From contig NZ_RDTE01000003.1 in NCBI RefSeq assembly GCF_004125265.1, positions 434,001-498,000 of the forward strand: DNA of 64,000 bases, in the 5' to 3' direction. The translations under genes and the position numbers were made by a program. Numbering within the stretch: the stretch's first letter is position 1; every line of letters starts with the position of its first letter. Under the pieces are notes generated by a model. It was given only the letters and a program-made list of their open reading frames with translations. It searched no databases and had not been told where the DNA came from. This stretch comes from Streptomyces lydicus. GTDB lineage: Bacteria; Actinomycetota; Actinomycetes; Streptomycetales; Streptomycetaceae. Shown in pieces: positions 36,792 through 45,217 of the stretch.

Positions 36792-36983
36792 ATGAGCGCA
36801 ACAGGAGAATCCCACGGACGCATCCAGCAGATGCGCGACAAGGCCCAGGAACTGCAGGCGGCCGCGGAACGCGCCGGCGACCCCGAGGAGCAGAAGCGGC
36901 TCCGGGAGAAGGCACGCAAGCTCCTGTCCCTGAGCGAGCAGGAAAGCGGTATGGCCAGCGGGGACATCTACCCCGCCGAGTGA
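36792..36983 (+). CDS. Small charged helical protein, DUF6381-like
   Basis: A 63-residue soluble protein that is almost all helix: RIQQMRDKAQELQAAAERAG and EEQKRLREKARKLLSLSEQE form heptad-like charged segments. The N- and C-termini resemble the short actinobacterial DUF6381 group, function unknown. The start has AAGGA six bases upstream. It is expressed on its own or divergent with the repeat membrane protein. Confidence 0.7.
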   Translation: MSATGESHGRIQQMRDKAQELQAAAERAGDPEEQKRLREKARKLLSLSEQESGMASGDIYPAE

Positions 36984-37006
36984 GGCAGTGCCGTCCTGGC
37001 CGCGCC

Positions 37007-37068
37007 GTCCTGCGTCAGACCTCGCCGGTCCTGCGTCAGACCTCGCCAGTCCTGCGTGAGGCCGGGCC
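37007..37068. repeat. 21-base tandem repeat, three copies
   Basis: GTCCTGCGTCAGACCTCGCC occurs at 37007 and 37028 exactly and at 37049 with changes (GTCCTGCGTGAGGCCGGGCC), one base apart each. It follows the stop of the small helical protein and precedes the nuclease-like gene; no gene lies in it. Confidence 0.8.
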
Positions 37069-37179
37069 GTCCTGGCCGCGCCGTCCTACGCGCTGGGCGT
37101 CGCCGAAGCGTCCGGCTGTTCGAGTGGCTTCGCGGTCGGCACCGATCAGCGGGCGGTGCCGCCGGGAAGCGGTGAGCGC

Positions 37180-38076
37180 ATGATTCCCTCCGAGCCCCCA
37201 CGGGCCGCCGGGGCCGTGGCCCGGACGGTGTCGGGGCAGTCCATGGCCGGCCGTGCGGGCTACGACGCGCACTTCCTCGGGGTGCCGGTACCGCTGCCGG
37301 TGCCCGTCGGCCCCGCCGTGGAGACGGTGGTGCTGCCCTATACCCACTTCACCGTGGTGCTGCGGCCGGACCGGCGGATGGCGGCGGCCACCGCGGTCTG
37401 CATCGACGGTGAGCGGCTGCCGGCGCAGGTGCCGCCGGAGCGCGACTGGCAGCTCGATCCGCGGCTGGCGGAGGACCGGCAGACCGGCGAGGAGGTCTAC
37501 CGGCACAACTCCCTGGACAAGGGGCAGCTGGTGGGCCGGCTCGGTCCCGTGTGGGGCGAGGCCGCGGAGGCCCACCAGGCGGCTGCGGACACCTTTCACT
37601 ACACGAATGCCGCCCCGCAGGCGGATGTGTGGAATCGGAGCAGGCAGGTCTGGCAGGGGCTGGAGGGCCATCTGCTCGACCACGCCGCCGGGCCCGGCCG
37701 CAGGCTGGCCGTCCTCACCGGGCCCGTACTGCACGACTCGGACCCGCCCTACCGGGGCGTCCAGGTACCGCTGCGCTTCTGGAAGGTGGCGGCCTTCCTC
37801 CGGGACGGCTCGCTGGCGGCGACGGCATACGTACTCGACCAGAGCCCGGACCTGATCTGGGACGCCGAACGGGCCCTGGCCGGGGCGACACCGGGGGCGC
37901 CCCCGGTGCTGGGCGCCTTCCGGACGTTCCAGGTGCCGGTGACGGATGTCGCCGAGCTCACCTCGCTGGACCTGGGCCCGCTTCCTGCCGCCGATCTGAT
38001 GCCCGCCGCACGCGCCCCCCAGGACCGCTGGAGGCGGCTCGCATCGCACGACGACATCCTGCTGCGGCGCGGCTGA
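37180..38076 (+). CDS. DNA/RNA non-specific endonuclease (NucA/NUC1) homologue with altered active site
   Basis: A 298-residue protein of the beta-beta-alpha-metal nuclease family. THFTVVLRPDRRMAAATAVC, GPVWGEAAEAHQAAADTFHY-TNAAPQ and QVPLRFWKVAAFL are all typical. The catalytic motif, normally DRGH, reads DKGQ at residues 113-116 (GAC AAG GGG CAG), so the His that activates water and the preceding Arg are both replaced. The metal-binding Asn in TNAAPQ is kept. No signal peptide is seen, unlike most secreted relatives. It may be inactive, a binding-only protein, or use another base. The ATG at 37180 is preferred over the GTG at 37156. Confidence 0.8.
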   Translation: MIPSEPPRAAGAVARTVSGQSMAGRAGYDAHFLGVPVPLPVPVGPAVETVVLPYTHFTVVLRPDRRMAAATAVCIDGERLPAQVPPERDWQLDPRLAEDRQTGEEVYRHNSLDKGQLVGRLGPVWGEAAEAHQAAADTFHYTNAAPQADVWNRSRQVWQGLEGHLLDHAAGPGRRLAVLTGPVLHDSDPPYRGVQVPLRFWKVAAFLRDGSLAATAYVLDQSPDLIWDAERALAGATPGAPPVLGAFRTFQVPVTDVAELTSLDLGPLPAADLMPAARAPQDRWRRLASHDDILLRRG

Positions 38077-38148
38077 GGGGCCGCGGCCGCGAGCCGTACG
38101 GCCCGGGGACGAGGGGTAACGAGGGCTTCCCCTGGCACGGCAACGTGC

Positions 38149-38178
38149 GGTCGGCCGGTCCGGCCGGACCGGCCGACC
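38149..38178. terminator. Bidirectional terminator hairpin
   Basis: GGTCGGCCGGTCC at 38149-38161 pairs perfectly with GGACCGGCCGACC at 38166-38178 around GGCC, between the convergent nuclease-like and binding-protein genes. Confidence 0.75.
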
Positions 38179-38224
38179 TACCTGGGCGGCCCGGCTGACC
38201 CGGCCGACCGGCCCCCTGACTGAT

Positions 38225-39256
38225 CTATTTGACGAATTCGGTGGTGTAGGTCTTCTTCAAGTCCACCGTGGCGTTCTTGAGGTTGGGGTTGAAGGCCTTC
38301 AGGACGCGTTCGACGGTGGCGGGGCCGTCGGCCGGCATCACCCCGTCCTTGGTGAACATCGGCAGGGTGTCCTTGATCGACCGGGCGTACAGTTCCTTGC
38401 CGCCCTGGGCGTAGTCGGACGGCATCTTCGCGGCGATCTGTTCGGCGGTGTGTGTGGACATCCACTTGAGGGTCTTCACGAAGGCGCGGGCGAGCTTCCG
38501 CACGGTCTCCTTGTGGCCGTTCACCCAGTCGGTGTTCATGTAGAGGCTGGACGAGGGGTAGGCGCCGCCGAGCGCCTTCTTCGAGCCCTCGGGGGTGCGC
38601 ATGTCGATGAGTATCTTGCCGATCTTCTTGTCCAGGATCTGCGCGACCGTGGGGTCCGTGGTCATCCCGCCCTGGATCGAGCCCTGTTGGAGGGCCGAGA
38701 GGAAGGTCTGGCCGGCGCCGACCGCCACCGGGGTGAACTCGTTGGTCTGCACCCCGTTCTTCACCGCGAGGTATTTGGTCAGGAAGTCGGTGGAGGAGCC
38801 GAGGCCGGTGACGCCGAGCTTCTTGCCCTGGAAGTCCTTGGCCGAGGTGAGGTCGCCGGACGCCTTGTCGGAGACGACCTCGACCTCGCCGGGGGCGTGC
38901 GCGAGCTGGACCACCGACTCCACCTGCTTGCCCTTGACCTGCAGATCGAGGGTGTGGTCGTAGAAACCGACGACGCCCTGCACATCGCCGGAGACCAGCG
39001 AGGTGGTGGCCTGGACACCGGCCGGTTCGGTCAGCAGCGTGACGTGGACGCCTTCGTCCTCGAAGTAGCCGAGCTGCTGGGTGAGTCTCGCGGGCAGGTA
39101 GATGACCTTGTCCAGGCCGCCCACCATGATCTTGATCTTGCCGTTCTTGTCATCGGGGCCGGCGGCCGGGGAGCCGCCGCACGCGGTGAGGGTGGTCAGG
39201 GCGAGGGCGGTGGCGGCCACGGCGGCCGAGATCTTCCGTGCGGTGGGCATGGTCAC
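38225..39256 (-). CDS. ABC transporter substrate-binding lipoprotein, NMT1/SsuA-TauA type
   Basis: A 343-residue exported lipoprotein with lipobox LTAC at about residues 22-25. KIKIMVGGLDKVIYLPARLT and TSLVSGDVQGVVGFYDHTLD match the family that binds sulfonates, taurine, nitrate, thiamine precursors or aromatic carboxylates. It is the last gene of the importer operon (ATPase, permease, binding protein). Ligand not predictable; the adjacent CitA-type kinase suggests a small organic acid. Confidence 0.85.
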   Translation of the reverse strand: MTMPTARKISAAVAATALALTTLTACGGSPAAGPDDKNGKIKIMVGGLDKVIYLPARLTQQLGYFEDEGVHVTLLTEPAGVQATTSLVSGDVQGVVGFYDHTLDLQVKGKQVESVVQLAHAPGEVEVVSDKASGDLTSAKDFQGKKLGVTGLGSSTDFLTKYLAVKNGVQTNEFTPVAVGAGQTFLSALQQGSIQGGMTTDPTVAQILDKKIGKILIDMRTPEGSKKALGGAYPSSSLYMNTDWVNGHKETVRKLARAFVKTLKWMSTHTAEQIAAKMPSDYAQGGKELYARSIKDTLPMFTKDGVMPADGPATVERVLKAFNPNLKNATVDLKKTYTTEFVK

Positions 39257-39311
39257 GTCCTTGTGAGGTGGAAACGGGAAGGGGAAGCGGGGTCCGCGCG
39301 GCGCGCGAGGC

Positions 39312-40184
39312 TCAGCGGCCGTCGCCGGCGTCGGCCGGCTTCCAGCGGAAGAGCCGCCTTTCGAGGAAGGCCAGCAGCCCCTCGGCGAGCAGGGCGACGA
39401 CGGCCAGGATCACCATCGCGGCGTACACACCAGCCGCGTTGAAGGTGCCCTGGGACGCCGAGACCAGCAGGCCCAGGCCCTTGGTCGCGCCGATGTACTC
39501 GCCGACGATCGCGCCGATCAGCGCGAAGCCGAAGCTGACATGCAGGCTGGTGAAGATCCATGAGGTGGCGGAGGGGATCACCACCTGCAGGGTGACCTGG
39601 CGGTTGCTCGCGCCCAGGATCCGGGAGTTGGCGACCAGGTTGCGGTCGACCTCCCGGGCGCCCTGGAAGGCGTTGAAGAAGACCGGGAAGAAGACGAGGA
39701 CGACGGCGGAGGCGACCTTGGAGGCCGGCCCCAGGCCGAACCAGATGAGGAAGATGGGGGCCAGGACGATGCGCGGCAGCGCGTTGAGCACCTTGATGTA
39801 CGGGCCGAGCACATCGGCCAGGAAGCGGATCCGGCCGAGCGCGATCCCCAGCACCACACCCCCGATGACGCCGATCACCCAGCCCAGGAGCGCTTCGTAG
39901 AGCGTGTACCAGATCTGCTCCCACAGCGAGCCCTGCGGGGTGCCGTCCAGCGCCCACTGGCTGATCTGGTCCCAGATCCTGGAGGGCATCGAGAAGTTGA
40001 ACGGGTCGATGACGGCGGCGCGGGCCAGCCACTCCCACAGTCCGATCAGCGCGACGAGCAGCAGCACCCGGGTGCCGTGGACCAGGAGTTTGTGGTGGCG
40101 CGCGGCCCGCGCCCTGGCCTGTGAGCGGTCCGTACGGCCCGCTCGGGACGTGGTCAAAAGCGCGGTCTCGGTCTCAGGCGACAT
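39312..40184 (-). CDS. ABC transporter permease, SsuC/TauC type
   Basis: A 290-residue membrane protein with about six helices. The cytoplasmic coupling loop near residue 190 includes NSRILGASNRQVTLQVVIPS, the EAA-like motif that docks on the ATPase. The ATG at 40184 has AGAGGGG seven bases upstream; a GTG at 40193 in the same frame is the alternative. It overlaps the ATPase gene by 11 bases. Confidence 0.87.
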   Translation of the reverse strand: MSPETETALLTTSRAGRTDRSQARARAARHHKLLVHGTRVLLLVALIGLWEWLARAAVIDPFNFSMPSRIWDQISQWALDGTPQGSLWEQIWYTLYEALLGWVIGVIGGVVLGIALGRIRFLADVLGPYIKVLNALPRIVLAPIFLIWFGLGPASKVASAVVLVFFPVFFNAFQGAREVDRNLVANSRILGASNRQVTLQVVIPSATSWIFTSLHVSFGFALIGAIVGEYIGATKGLGLLVSASQGTFNAAGVYAAMVILAVVALLAEGLLAFLERRLFRWKPADAGDGR

Positions 40185-40989
40185 CCGCCGCACCCCTCTC
40201 GCGGGTGATGCGGACCTCTTCGCCGAGCGAGGACCAGATCTCCCGGTAGATCTCGAGGAACCGCGGCTCCAGCCGGACCGATTCGACCTTGCGGGGGCGC
40301 GGCAGATCGATCGCGAAGACCTCCTTGACGGTGGCCGGGCCCGCGGTCATGACCACCACCTTGTCGGCGAGGGCGATGGATTCCTCCAGGTCGTGGGTGA
40401 CGAAGACGACGGAGGCGCCGGTCCCCGACCACAGCTCCAGCAGTTCGTCCGACATCAGCGCCCTGGTCTGCACATCGAGGGCGGAGAACGGCTCGTCCAT
40501 CAGCAGGAGTTCGGGGTCGTTGACGAAGGTCGCGGCGAGGGCGACCCGTTTGCGCTGCCCGCCGGAGAGCTGGTGCGGATAGCGGTCCTCGAAGGCCGCA
40601 AGACCGACCCGGGCGAGCCATTCCCGGGCCCGCGCTCTGGCTTCGGGTTTCGGTACGCCGCGGAACCGGGGGCCGGCCATCACATTCGACAGCACGGTGC
40701 GCCAGGGGAAGACCGCGTCCTGCTGGAAGACGAACCCGATCTTGTCGCCGATGCCGCGCACCGGCTCCCCGGCGACCAGCACCTCGCCTTCCGTCGGCTC
40801 TTCCAGGCCGCTGACCAGGGTCAGCGTGGTGGACTTGCCGCACCCGGTGGGGCCGACGACCGCGACGAACTCACCGCGTTCGACGACCAGATCCAGGTCC
40901 CGGACGGCCGTGTGCAGCGCCCCCGAGGGCGTCCGGAAGGCCTTGCTCGTACCCCGCAGCTCGATAGCGGGGCTCGTGTGGCTGTTCAT
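40174..40989 (-). CDS. ABC transporter ATPase, SsuB/TauB type
   Basis: A 271-residue nucleotide-binding subunit. Walker A GPTGCGKST, Q-loop FVFQQDAVFPW, signature LSGGQRKRV, Walker B LLLMDEPFSALD and the switch His in THDLEE are complete. It energises the downstream permease. The ATG at 40989 is used, though no good ribosome site precedes it; a longer reading to 41061 has no family support. First gene of the operon, divergent from the two-component system. Confidence 0.88.
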   Translation of the reverse strand: MNSHTSPAIELRGTSKAFRTPSGALHTAVRDLDLVVERGEFVAVVGPTGCGKSTTLTLVSGLEEPTEGEVLVAGEPVRGIGDKIGFVFQQDAVFPWRTVLSNVMAGPRFRGVPKPEARARAREWLARVGLAAFEDRYPHQLSGGQRKRVALAATFVNDPELLLMDEPFSALDVQTRALMSDELLELWSGTGASVVFVTHDLEESIALADKVVVMTAGPATVKEVFAIDLPRPRKVESVRLEPRFLEIYREIWSSLGEEVRITRERGAADVA

Positions 40990-41180
40990 GGGTCGGGAGG
41001 CTAGGAGTGATCCGGGCCACAGCGGCAGCCTTGTGGGCGCAAGCGACCTTTTTGCGCGCAAACCCTGTTGTGCTCATTTTGCTCACGCTAGAACGGCTAA
41101 GTCGTCACCAGGGGGTGCGCGGGCGCTCACGCACGGCTTACGGTGCGGTGATCGCGAAGTAAGCGAAGCAAAAGGCGCGG

Positions 41181-41219
41181 GCATCGCGCAGCCAAAGATG
41201 CCAGCATCGCGCAGCGAAA
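41181..41219 (+). promoter_or_regulatory. Two 12-base direct repeats upstream of the sensor kinase
   Basis: GCATCGCGCAGCCAAA at 41181-41196 and GCATCGCGCAGCGAAA at 41204-41219, 23 bases apart, about two helical turns. They lie in the 282-base spacer between the importer operon and the kinase gene, a natural place for the partner response regulator to bind. Confidence 0.5.
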
Positions 41220-41271
41220 AAGGAAGATTCGATTCCGCAAGGGTGCGGAGGGCGGAGACAAGGGAGACCCG

Positions 41272-42948
41272 ATGCGGATCCGCTGGCCCCGACGGGTCTT
41301 TGCACAGGTGCTCACCGCGCAAGTCGCCCTGACCACCGGTGTCATGGTGCTCGCCACCGGCCTGTTCCTCGCCCCGCTCAGCTCCGAGCTGGACGACCAG
41401 GCGATGCGCCGGGCGCTGTCCATCGCCCAGACCACCGCCGCCGCACCGGACCTCGCCCGGGAGCTGGTCACCACCGAGCCGGCGGCGCACGGGCCGGTGC
41501 AGGCCGAAGCGGAGCGGATCCGTACCGCGACGGGGGCGCTGTACGTCGTCGTGATGGACACCCACGGAGTGCGCTGGTCGCACACCCACACCGACGAGAT
41601 CGGCCGGCATGTCTCCACGGACCCGAGCCGGACCCTCGCCGGGCGGCAGGTGCGGCAGATCGACACCGGGACGCTGGGGAGGTCGGCCCGCGCCAAGGTG
41701 CCGCTGCGCGACGGCCGGGGGCGGATCGTCGGTGCGGTGTCGGTCGGTATCGCCTACGACAGCGTCCGGGGGCGGCTGTTCGGCACCATCCCCGCGGTAC
41801 TGCGGTACGCGGGCGCGGCGCTGGCCGTCGGGGTGCTGGCCGCGGTCGCGCTCTCCCGGAGGCTGCGGCGTCGTACCCACGGGGTGGCGTTCGCCGATAT
41901 CTCCGCGCTGCTCGACGAGCGGGAGGCGATGTTGCACGGCATACGGGAGGGCGTCGTCGCCCTCGACCGGCGCGGCCGCATCCGGCTGGTGAACGACGAG
42001 GCCGCGCGGCTGCTGGGCCTGGACGCACGGGCCGCGGGGCGGGCGCTGGACGAGGTGCTGCCGCCGGGGCGGACGACGGATGTGCTGGCCGGGCGGGTGG
42101 ACGGCACGGATCTGCTGGCCGTCAGCGGCGGACGGGTACTGGTCGCCAACCGGATGCCGACCCAGGACGGCGGCGCGGTGGTGACGCTGCGGGACCGCAC
42201 CGAGCTGGAGCTGCTGAGCCGCGAACTCGACGGCACCCAGGGACTGCTGGACGCGCTCCGGGCCCAGGACCACGAACACGCCAATCAACTGCACACCCTG
42301 CGCGGACTGCTGGAACTGGGCCGGTACGAAAAGGCGGTGGAGTTCGTCAGCGAAGTGGCCAGCGCCCAGCGGGCCTCCGCGGAGCAGATCGCGGAGCGGG
42401 TGCACGACCCACTGCTGTCCGCACTGCTCGTCGGCAAGGCCGCCGTCGCCGCCGAACGCGGGGTGTCGCTGCGGGTGTCGTCCACGACGCTGCTGCCCGA
42501 CGCGGTGGTCGACCCGCGCGACCTGGTGACCGTGCTGGGCAACCTCATCGACAATGCGCTGGACGCCACCGGGGAGCGCCGCCGCGACAAGCCGTTCGTG
42601 GAGGTCGAGCTGCGGGCCGAGCACACCACCGCCGTGCTGCGGGTCTCGGACACGGGGCCGGGGGTGCCGCCGGAGCTACGGGAGCGGATCTTCGCCGAGG
42701 GCTGGTCCACCAAGACCGCCTCCCCCTCCTCCGGAGCCCGGCCCTCCGCGCGCCCGGTGGACTTCCACCGCGGCCGGGGCATCGGCCTGGCGCTGGTGCG
42801 CCGGCTCGCCGAGCGCTACGGCGGGATGGCCCGGGTGACCGCCCGCGCGGGCGGCGGTGCGGTCTTCACCGTCGTCCTCCCCGAAGCGCTCGCCCGGCAC
42901 GACGACGCCCCCGGACGCCGGCTCACCGCCGCGGGAGAACCACGGTGA
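41272..42948 (+). CDS. Sensor histidine kinase, CitA/DcuS family
   Basis: A 558-residue membrane kinase. Helix one is at about residues 10-35, an extracytoplasmic PAS/Cache sensor spans 36-170 (KVPLRDGRGRIVGAVSVGI), helix two about 177-198, a cytoplasmic PAS about 205-310. The phospho-acceptor His is in LRAQDHEHANQLHTLRGLLE, the SpoOB-like box of this family; HATPase boxes NLIDNALDAT, DTGPGVPPEL and GRGIGLALV follow. Members sense citrate, fumarate and other C4/C6 acids. The ATG has GGGAGA upstream. The partner regulator follows. Confidence 0.88.
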   Translation: MRIRWPRRVFAQVLTAQVALTTGVMVLATGLFLAPLSSELDDQAMRRALSIAQTTAAAPDLARELVTTEPAAHGPVQAEAERIRTATGALYVVVMDTHGVRWSHTHTDEIGRHVSTDPSRTLAGRQVRQIDTGTLGRSARAKVPLRDGRGRIVGAVSVGIAYDSVRGRLFGTIPAVLRYAGAALAVGVLAAVALSRRLRRRTHGVAFADISALLDEREAMLHGIREGVVALDRRGRIRLVNDEAARLLGLDARAAGRALDEVLPPGRTTDVLAGRVDGTDLLAVSGGRVLVANRMPTQDGGAVVTLRDRTELELLSRELDGTQGLLDALRAQDHEHANQLHTLRGLLELGRYEKAVEFVSEVASAQRASAEQIAERVHDPLLSALLVGKAAVAAERGVSLRVSSTTLLPDAVVDPRDLVTVLGNLIDNALDATGERRRDKPFVEVELRAEHTTAVLRVSDTGPGVPPELRERIFAEGWSTKTASPSSGARPSARPVDFHRGRGIGLALVRRLAERYGGMARVTARAGGGAVFTVVLPEALARHDDAPGRRLTAAGEPR

Positions 42949-43144
42949 AGCGGGCGCCGCACGAAAGGAGCACCACGGTGACCGCAGTGCCACGACGGCC
43001 GGAGCACCGCGAAGGAACGGGGCACGAGGGAACGGCACGCGAGGGAACGCCACGCCGCGAGGGAACAGGGCACCGCGGGCGAACCGGGCACCGTTGGGGA
43101 ACGGAGCCGCCGGAGCGAAGACCGCTGCCGAGCGGAGCATCACG
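42949..43144 (+). repeat. Intercistronic spacer with degenerate GGGAACG repeats
   Basis: The 196 bases between kinase and regulator contain several copies of a CGAGGGAACGGCAC-like unit about 15-17 bases long (roughly 43020-43110). The frame of the regulator stays open through it and would code an Arg/Gly/Asn-rich extension, but no ribosome site or domain supports that. The true regulator start is at 43145. Confidence 0.5.
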
Positions 43145-43837
43145 ATGATCGATGTCCTGGTCGTGGACGACGACTTCCACGTCGCCGAGATCAATGCCGC
43201 GTATGTGTCCCAGGTAGCCGGCTTCCGGGTCACCGGCCGCGCCCACACCGCCGCCCAGGCGCTGGCCGCCCTGGAGCGCGCCCCCGCCGATCTGGTGCTG
43301 CTCGACCACTACCTGCCCGACGAAACAGGCCTGGCGCTGGTGCGCCGGCTACGCCACCTCGGCCGCCGCACCGACGTGATCATGGTGACCGCGGCCCGTG
43401 ATGTCTCCACCGTCCAGGACGCGATGCGCTGTGGCGTGCTGCAATACCTCGTCAAACCGTTCGGCTTCTCCGGGCTGCGCGCCAAGCTTGAGGGCTATGC
43501 GGCGCTGCGCCGCACCGTGGAGGGGGTGGGAGGACGCGGCGAGGCGGGCCAGGAGCAGGTGGACCGGATCTTCGGCGCCTTCCGGACCACCGACTCCCCG
43601 CACACCGAACTCCCCAAAGGCCACTCGGCGGCGACCGTCGACCTGATCCGCCGGGTCCTGGACACGGCCGGGCACCAGCTGTCCGCCCACGAGGTCGCCG
43701 AACGCGCCGGTGTCAGCCGCTCCACGGCCCAGCGCTACCTCAAACACCTCGAACGCAGCGGCCACATCACCCTCACCCTCAAATACGGCGACACCGGCCG
43801 CCCCGAACACCGCTACCGCTGGGCGAGCAGCCACTGA
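43145..43837 (+). CDS. Response regulator, CitB/DpiA family
   Basis: A 230-residue regulator. The receiver domain (1-125) has the acidic pocket VVDDD, the phospho-Asp in LVLLDHYLPD, the Thr/Ser in MVTAARD and the Lys in YLVKPF. The C-terminal helix-turn-helix LSAHEVAERAGVSRSTAQRY binds DNA. It should work with the upstream kinase and probably controls the divergent importer. Start chosen by receiver homology; the ATG at 43145 lacks a strong ribosome site. Confidence 0.88.
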   Translation: MIDVLVVDDDFHVAEINAAYVSQVAGFRVTGRAHTAAQALAALERAPADLVLLDHYLPDETGLALVRRLRHLGRRTDVIMVTAARDVSTVQDAMRCGVLQYLVKPFGFSGLRAKLEGYAALRRTVEGVGGRGEAGQEQVDRIFGAFRTTDSPHTELPKGHSAATVDLIRRVLDTAGHQLSAHEVAERAGVSRSTAQRYLKHLERSGHITLTLKYGDTGRPEHRYRWASSH

Positions 43838-43926
43838 ACGGCCACACCGGTGGCGAGCAGAATCCCCGGCAGACGGATGGCCACGCCCTGATGGCAGGAT
43901 GGCCGGCCCGACGATCCCAGGGGCCA

Positions 43927-44160
43927 TGTCCGTGCCAGCGCCTGCCGACCACCTCGAACCGGCGCGTACCGAGAACGACAGCGCCGTCCTGCACCGACTC
44001 GCTCAATGCCCCTACCCCTTCGTCCGGCATGCGCTGGCTGCCAAGCCCCGGCCCCGTCATCGCGAAGACGCTCGGTTACCACGACAAGACAGCCACCCGC
44101 CTGGTCACTGAAGCCGGAGGAACCCGGAGCCGATACGCCTCCGGCGACCAGACACGGTGA
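43927..44160 (+). pseudogene. 3' remnant of an integrase-like gene
   Basis: The last 40 codons before the TGA at 44158-44160 read VIAKTLGYHDKTATRLVTEA and end in RYASGDQTR. This closely follows the C-terminal end I know from a common Streptomyces tyrosine-recombinase group (LGYHHxTTxxLxxEAG and a final RYAPGDHTR). The more upstream part shifts frame (a better reading lies in another frame around 43927-44040), so the gene is truncated and frameshifted. No intact integrase or att site is nearby. Confidence 0.5.
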
Positions 44161-44229
44161 CACCAGGCACGGCCTCAACGAGGAATACGCGACACCTCAG
44201 CATGCGAGCCCACCAGTCCCGAGGCCGGA

Positions 44230-45147
44230 TCACTTGCGAAGTCGAGAACGGTACTCGCCAGGGGCCGTGCCTCGGGCACGTCTGAAGGCACGGCTGAAAG
44301 CGTGCGGAGAGCCGTATCCGACCGCGCCGGAGATCGACTCGACCGGCTCATCGGTATCGCGGAGCCGGACGGACGCCAGGTCGATGCGCCACTGCGTCAC
44401 GTAGGCGCCCGGCGTCTGTCCGAGGGCGGACCGGAAGCGCCTGGACAGCGTCGCCCGGGAGACGCTCGTCGCAGCGGCCAGGGTCTCCGTGGTCCAGGGG
44501 TGTTCCGGTTGGGCGTGGACACATGCCAGAGCGTCGCGCACGACCGGATCACGCATCGCTCCCAGCCATGAGCCGGACTGTTCCTGCGGGTGGCGGGCCA
44601 GCCAGGCGCGTACGAACTGGACGAGCAGAAGGTCGATGATGCTGTTGATGGCGGCGGTGGTGCCGATCTGCGGCTGTGCGAGCTCCGCAGCGAGAAGTTC
44701 GACGGTCCTTCTGAGCTGCGCGTTCTCCTGGGCTGTGACGTGCATCGGCCGAGCGAGGGAGGTAAGCGCCGGCGTGCGCACCTCCGGGTCCTGCTCGTAG
44801 TGCAGCACGATCACTTCCGTCTGCACCGGCGCCGAGCCCAGACGCAGGGCTCGGCCATCGCCAAAAGACCGGGCCGCCGCCTCACGGTCGCAGGAACCCA
44901 TCGTCACGCCGGCGCCGCCGGCTATCCCGTGTGCGATGCCCGGCGACACCAGGACGGCGTCTCCGGCCTGCACCTGAAGAGGTTTCTCGCCTGGGACGTG
45001 GAGCCACATGGTGCCGCGGGACACCACGTGCAGTGCCGCTCCTGGAGAGGAGTCCAGCCGCAGGCCCCAGGTTCCTCCGGCCTTCAGCATGACCCCGAGC
45101 GCCCCACGCGCACCCGAAACACGCAAGACCTCCGCCAGCACATCCAT
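44230..45147 (-). CDS. AraC-family transcriptional regulator with cupin N-domain
   Basis: A 305-residue regulator. The N-terminal AraC-binding cupin (about 10-165) has VSRGTMWLHVPGEKPLQVQA; the C-terminal double helix-turn-helix contains LAAATSVSRATLSRRFRSAL and AVGYGSPHAFSRAFRRARG. The ATG at 45147 is preferred over 45231 because the latter would overlap the oxidoreductase stop. It follows a quinone oxidoreductase gene on the same strand, its likely target. RmhA/CueR-like cupin-6 AraC proteins commonly pair with such reductases. Confidence 0.83.
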   Translation of the reverse strand: MDVLAEVLRVSGARGALGVMLKAGGTWGLRLDSSPGAALHVVSRGTMWLHVPGEKPLQVQAGDAVLVSPGIAHGIAGGAGVTMGSCDREAAARSFGDGRALRLGSAPVQTEVIVLHYEQDPEVRTPALTSLARPMHVTAQENAQLRRTVELLAAELAQPQIGTTAAINSIIDLLLVQFVRAWLARHPQEQSGSWLGAMRDPVVRDALACVHAQPEHPWTTETLAAATSVSRATLSRRFRSALGQTPGAYVTQWRIDLASVRLRDTDEPVESISGAVGYGSPHAFSRAFRRARGTAPGEYRSRLRK

Positions 45148-45217
45148 GGGTCCATTCTCGTCCACCACGGCGAACCGCCCACCGGCGGGCGAGGCGCATG
45201 TGTCCTCGTCCACAGCG

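Noticed and set aside
37007..37068. CRISPR-like repeat array
   Set aside because: Three 21-base units are directly adjacent with no unique spacers and one is degenerate; no cas genes are near.
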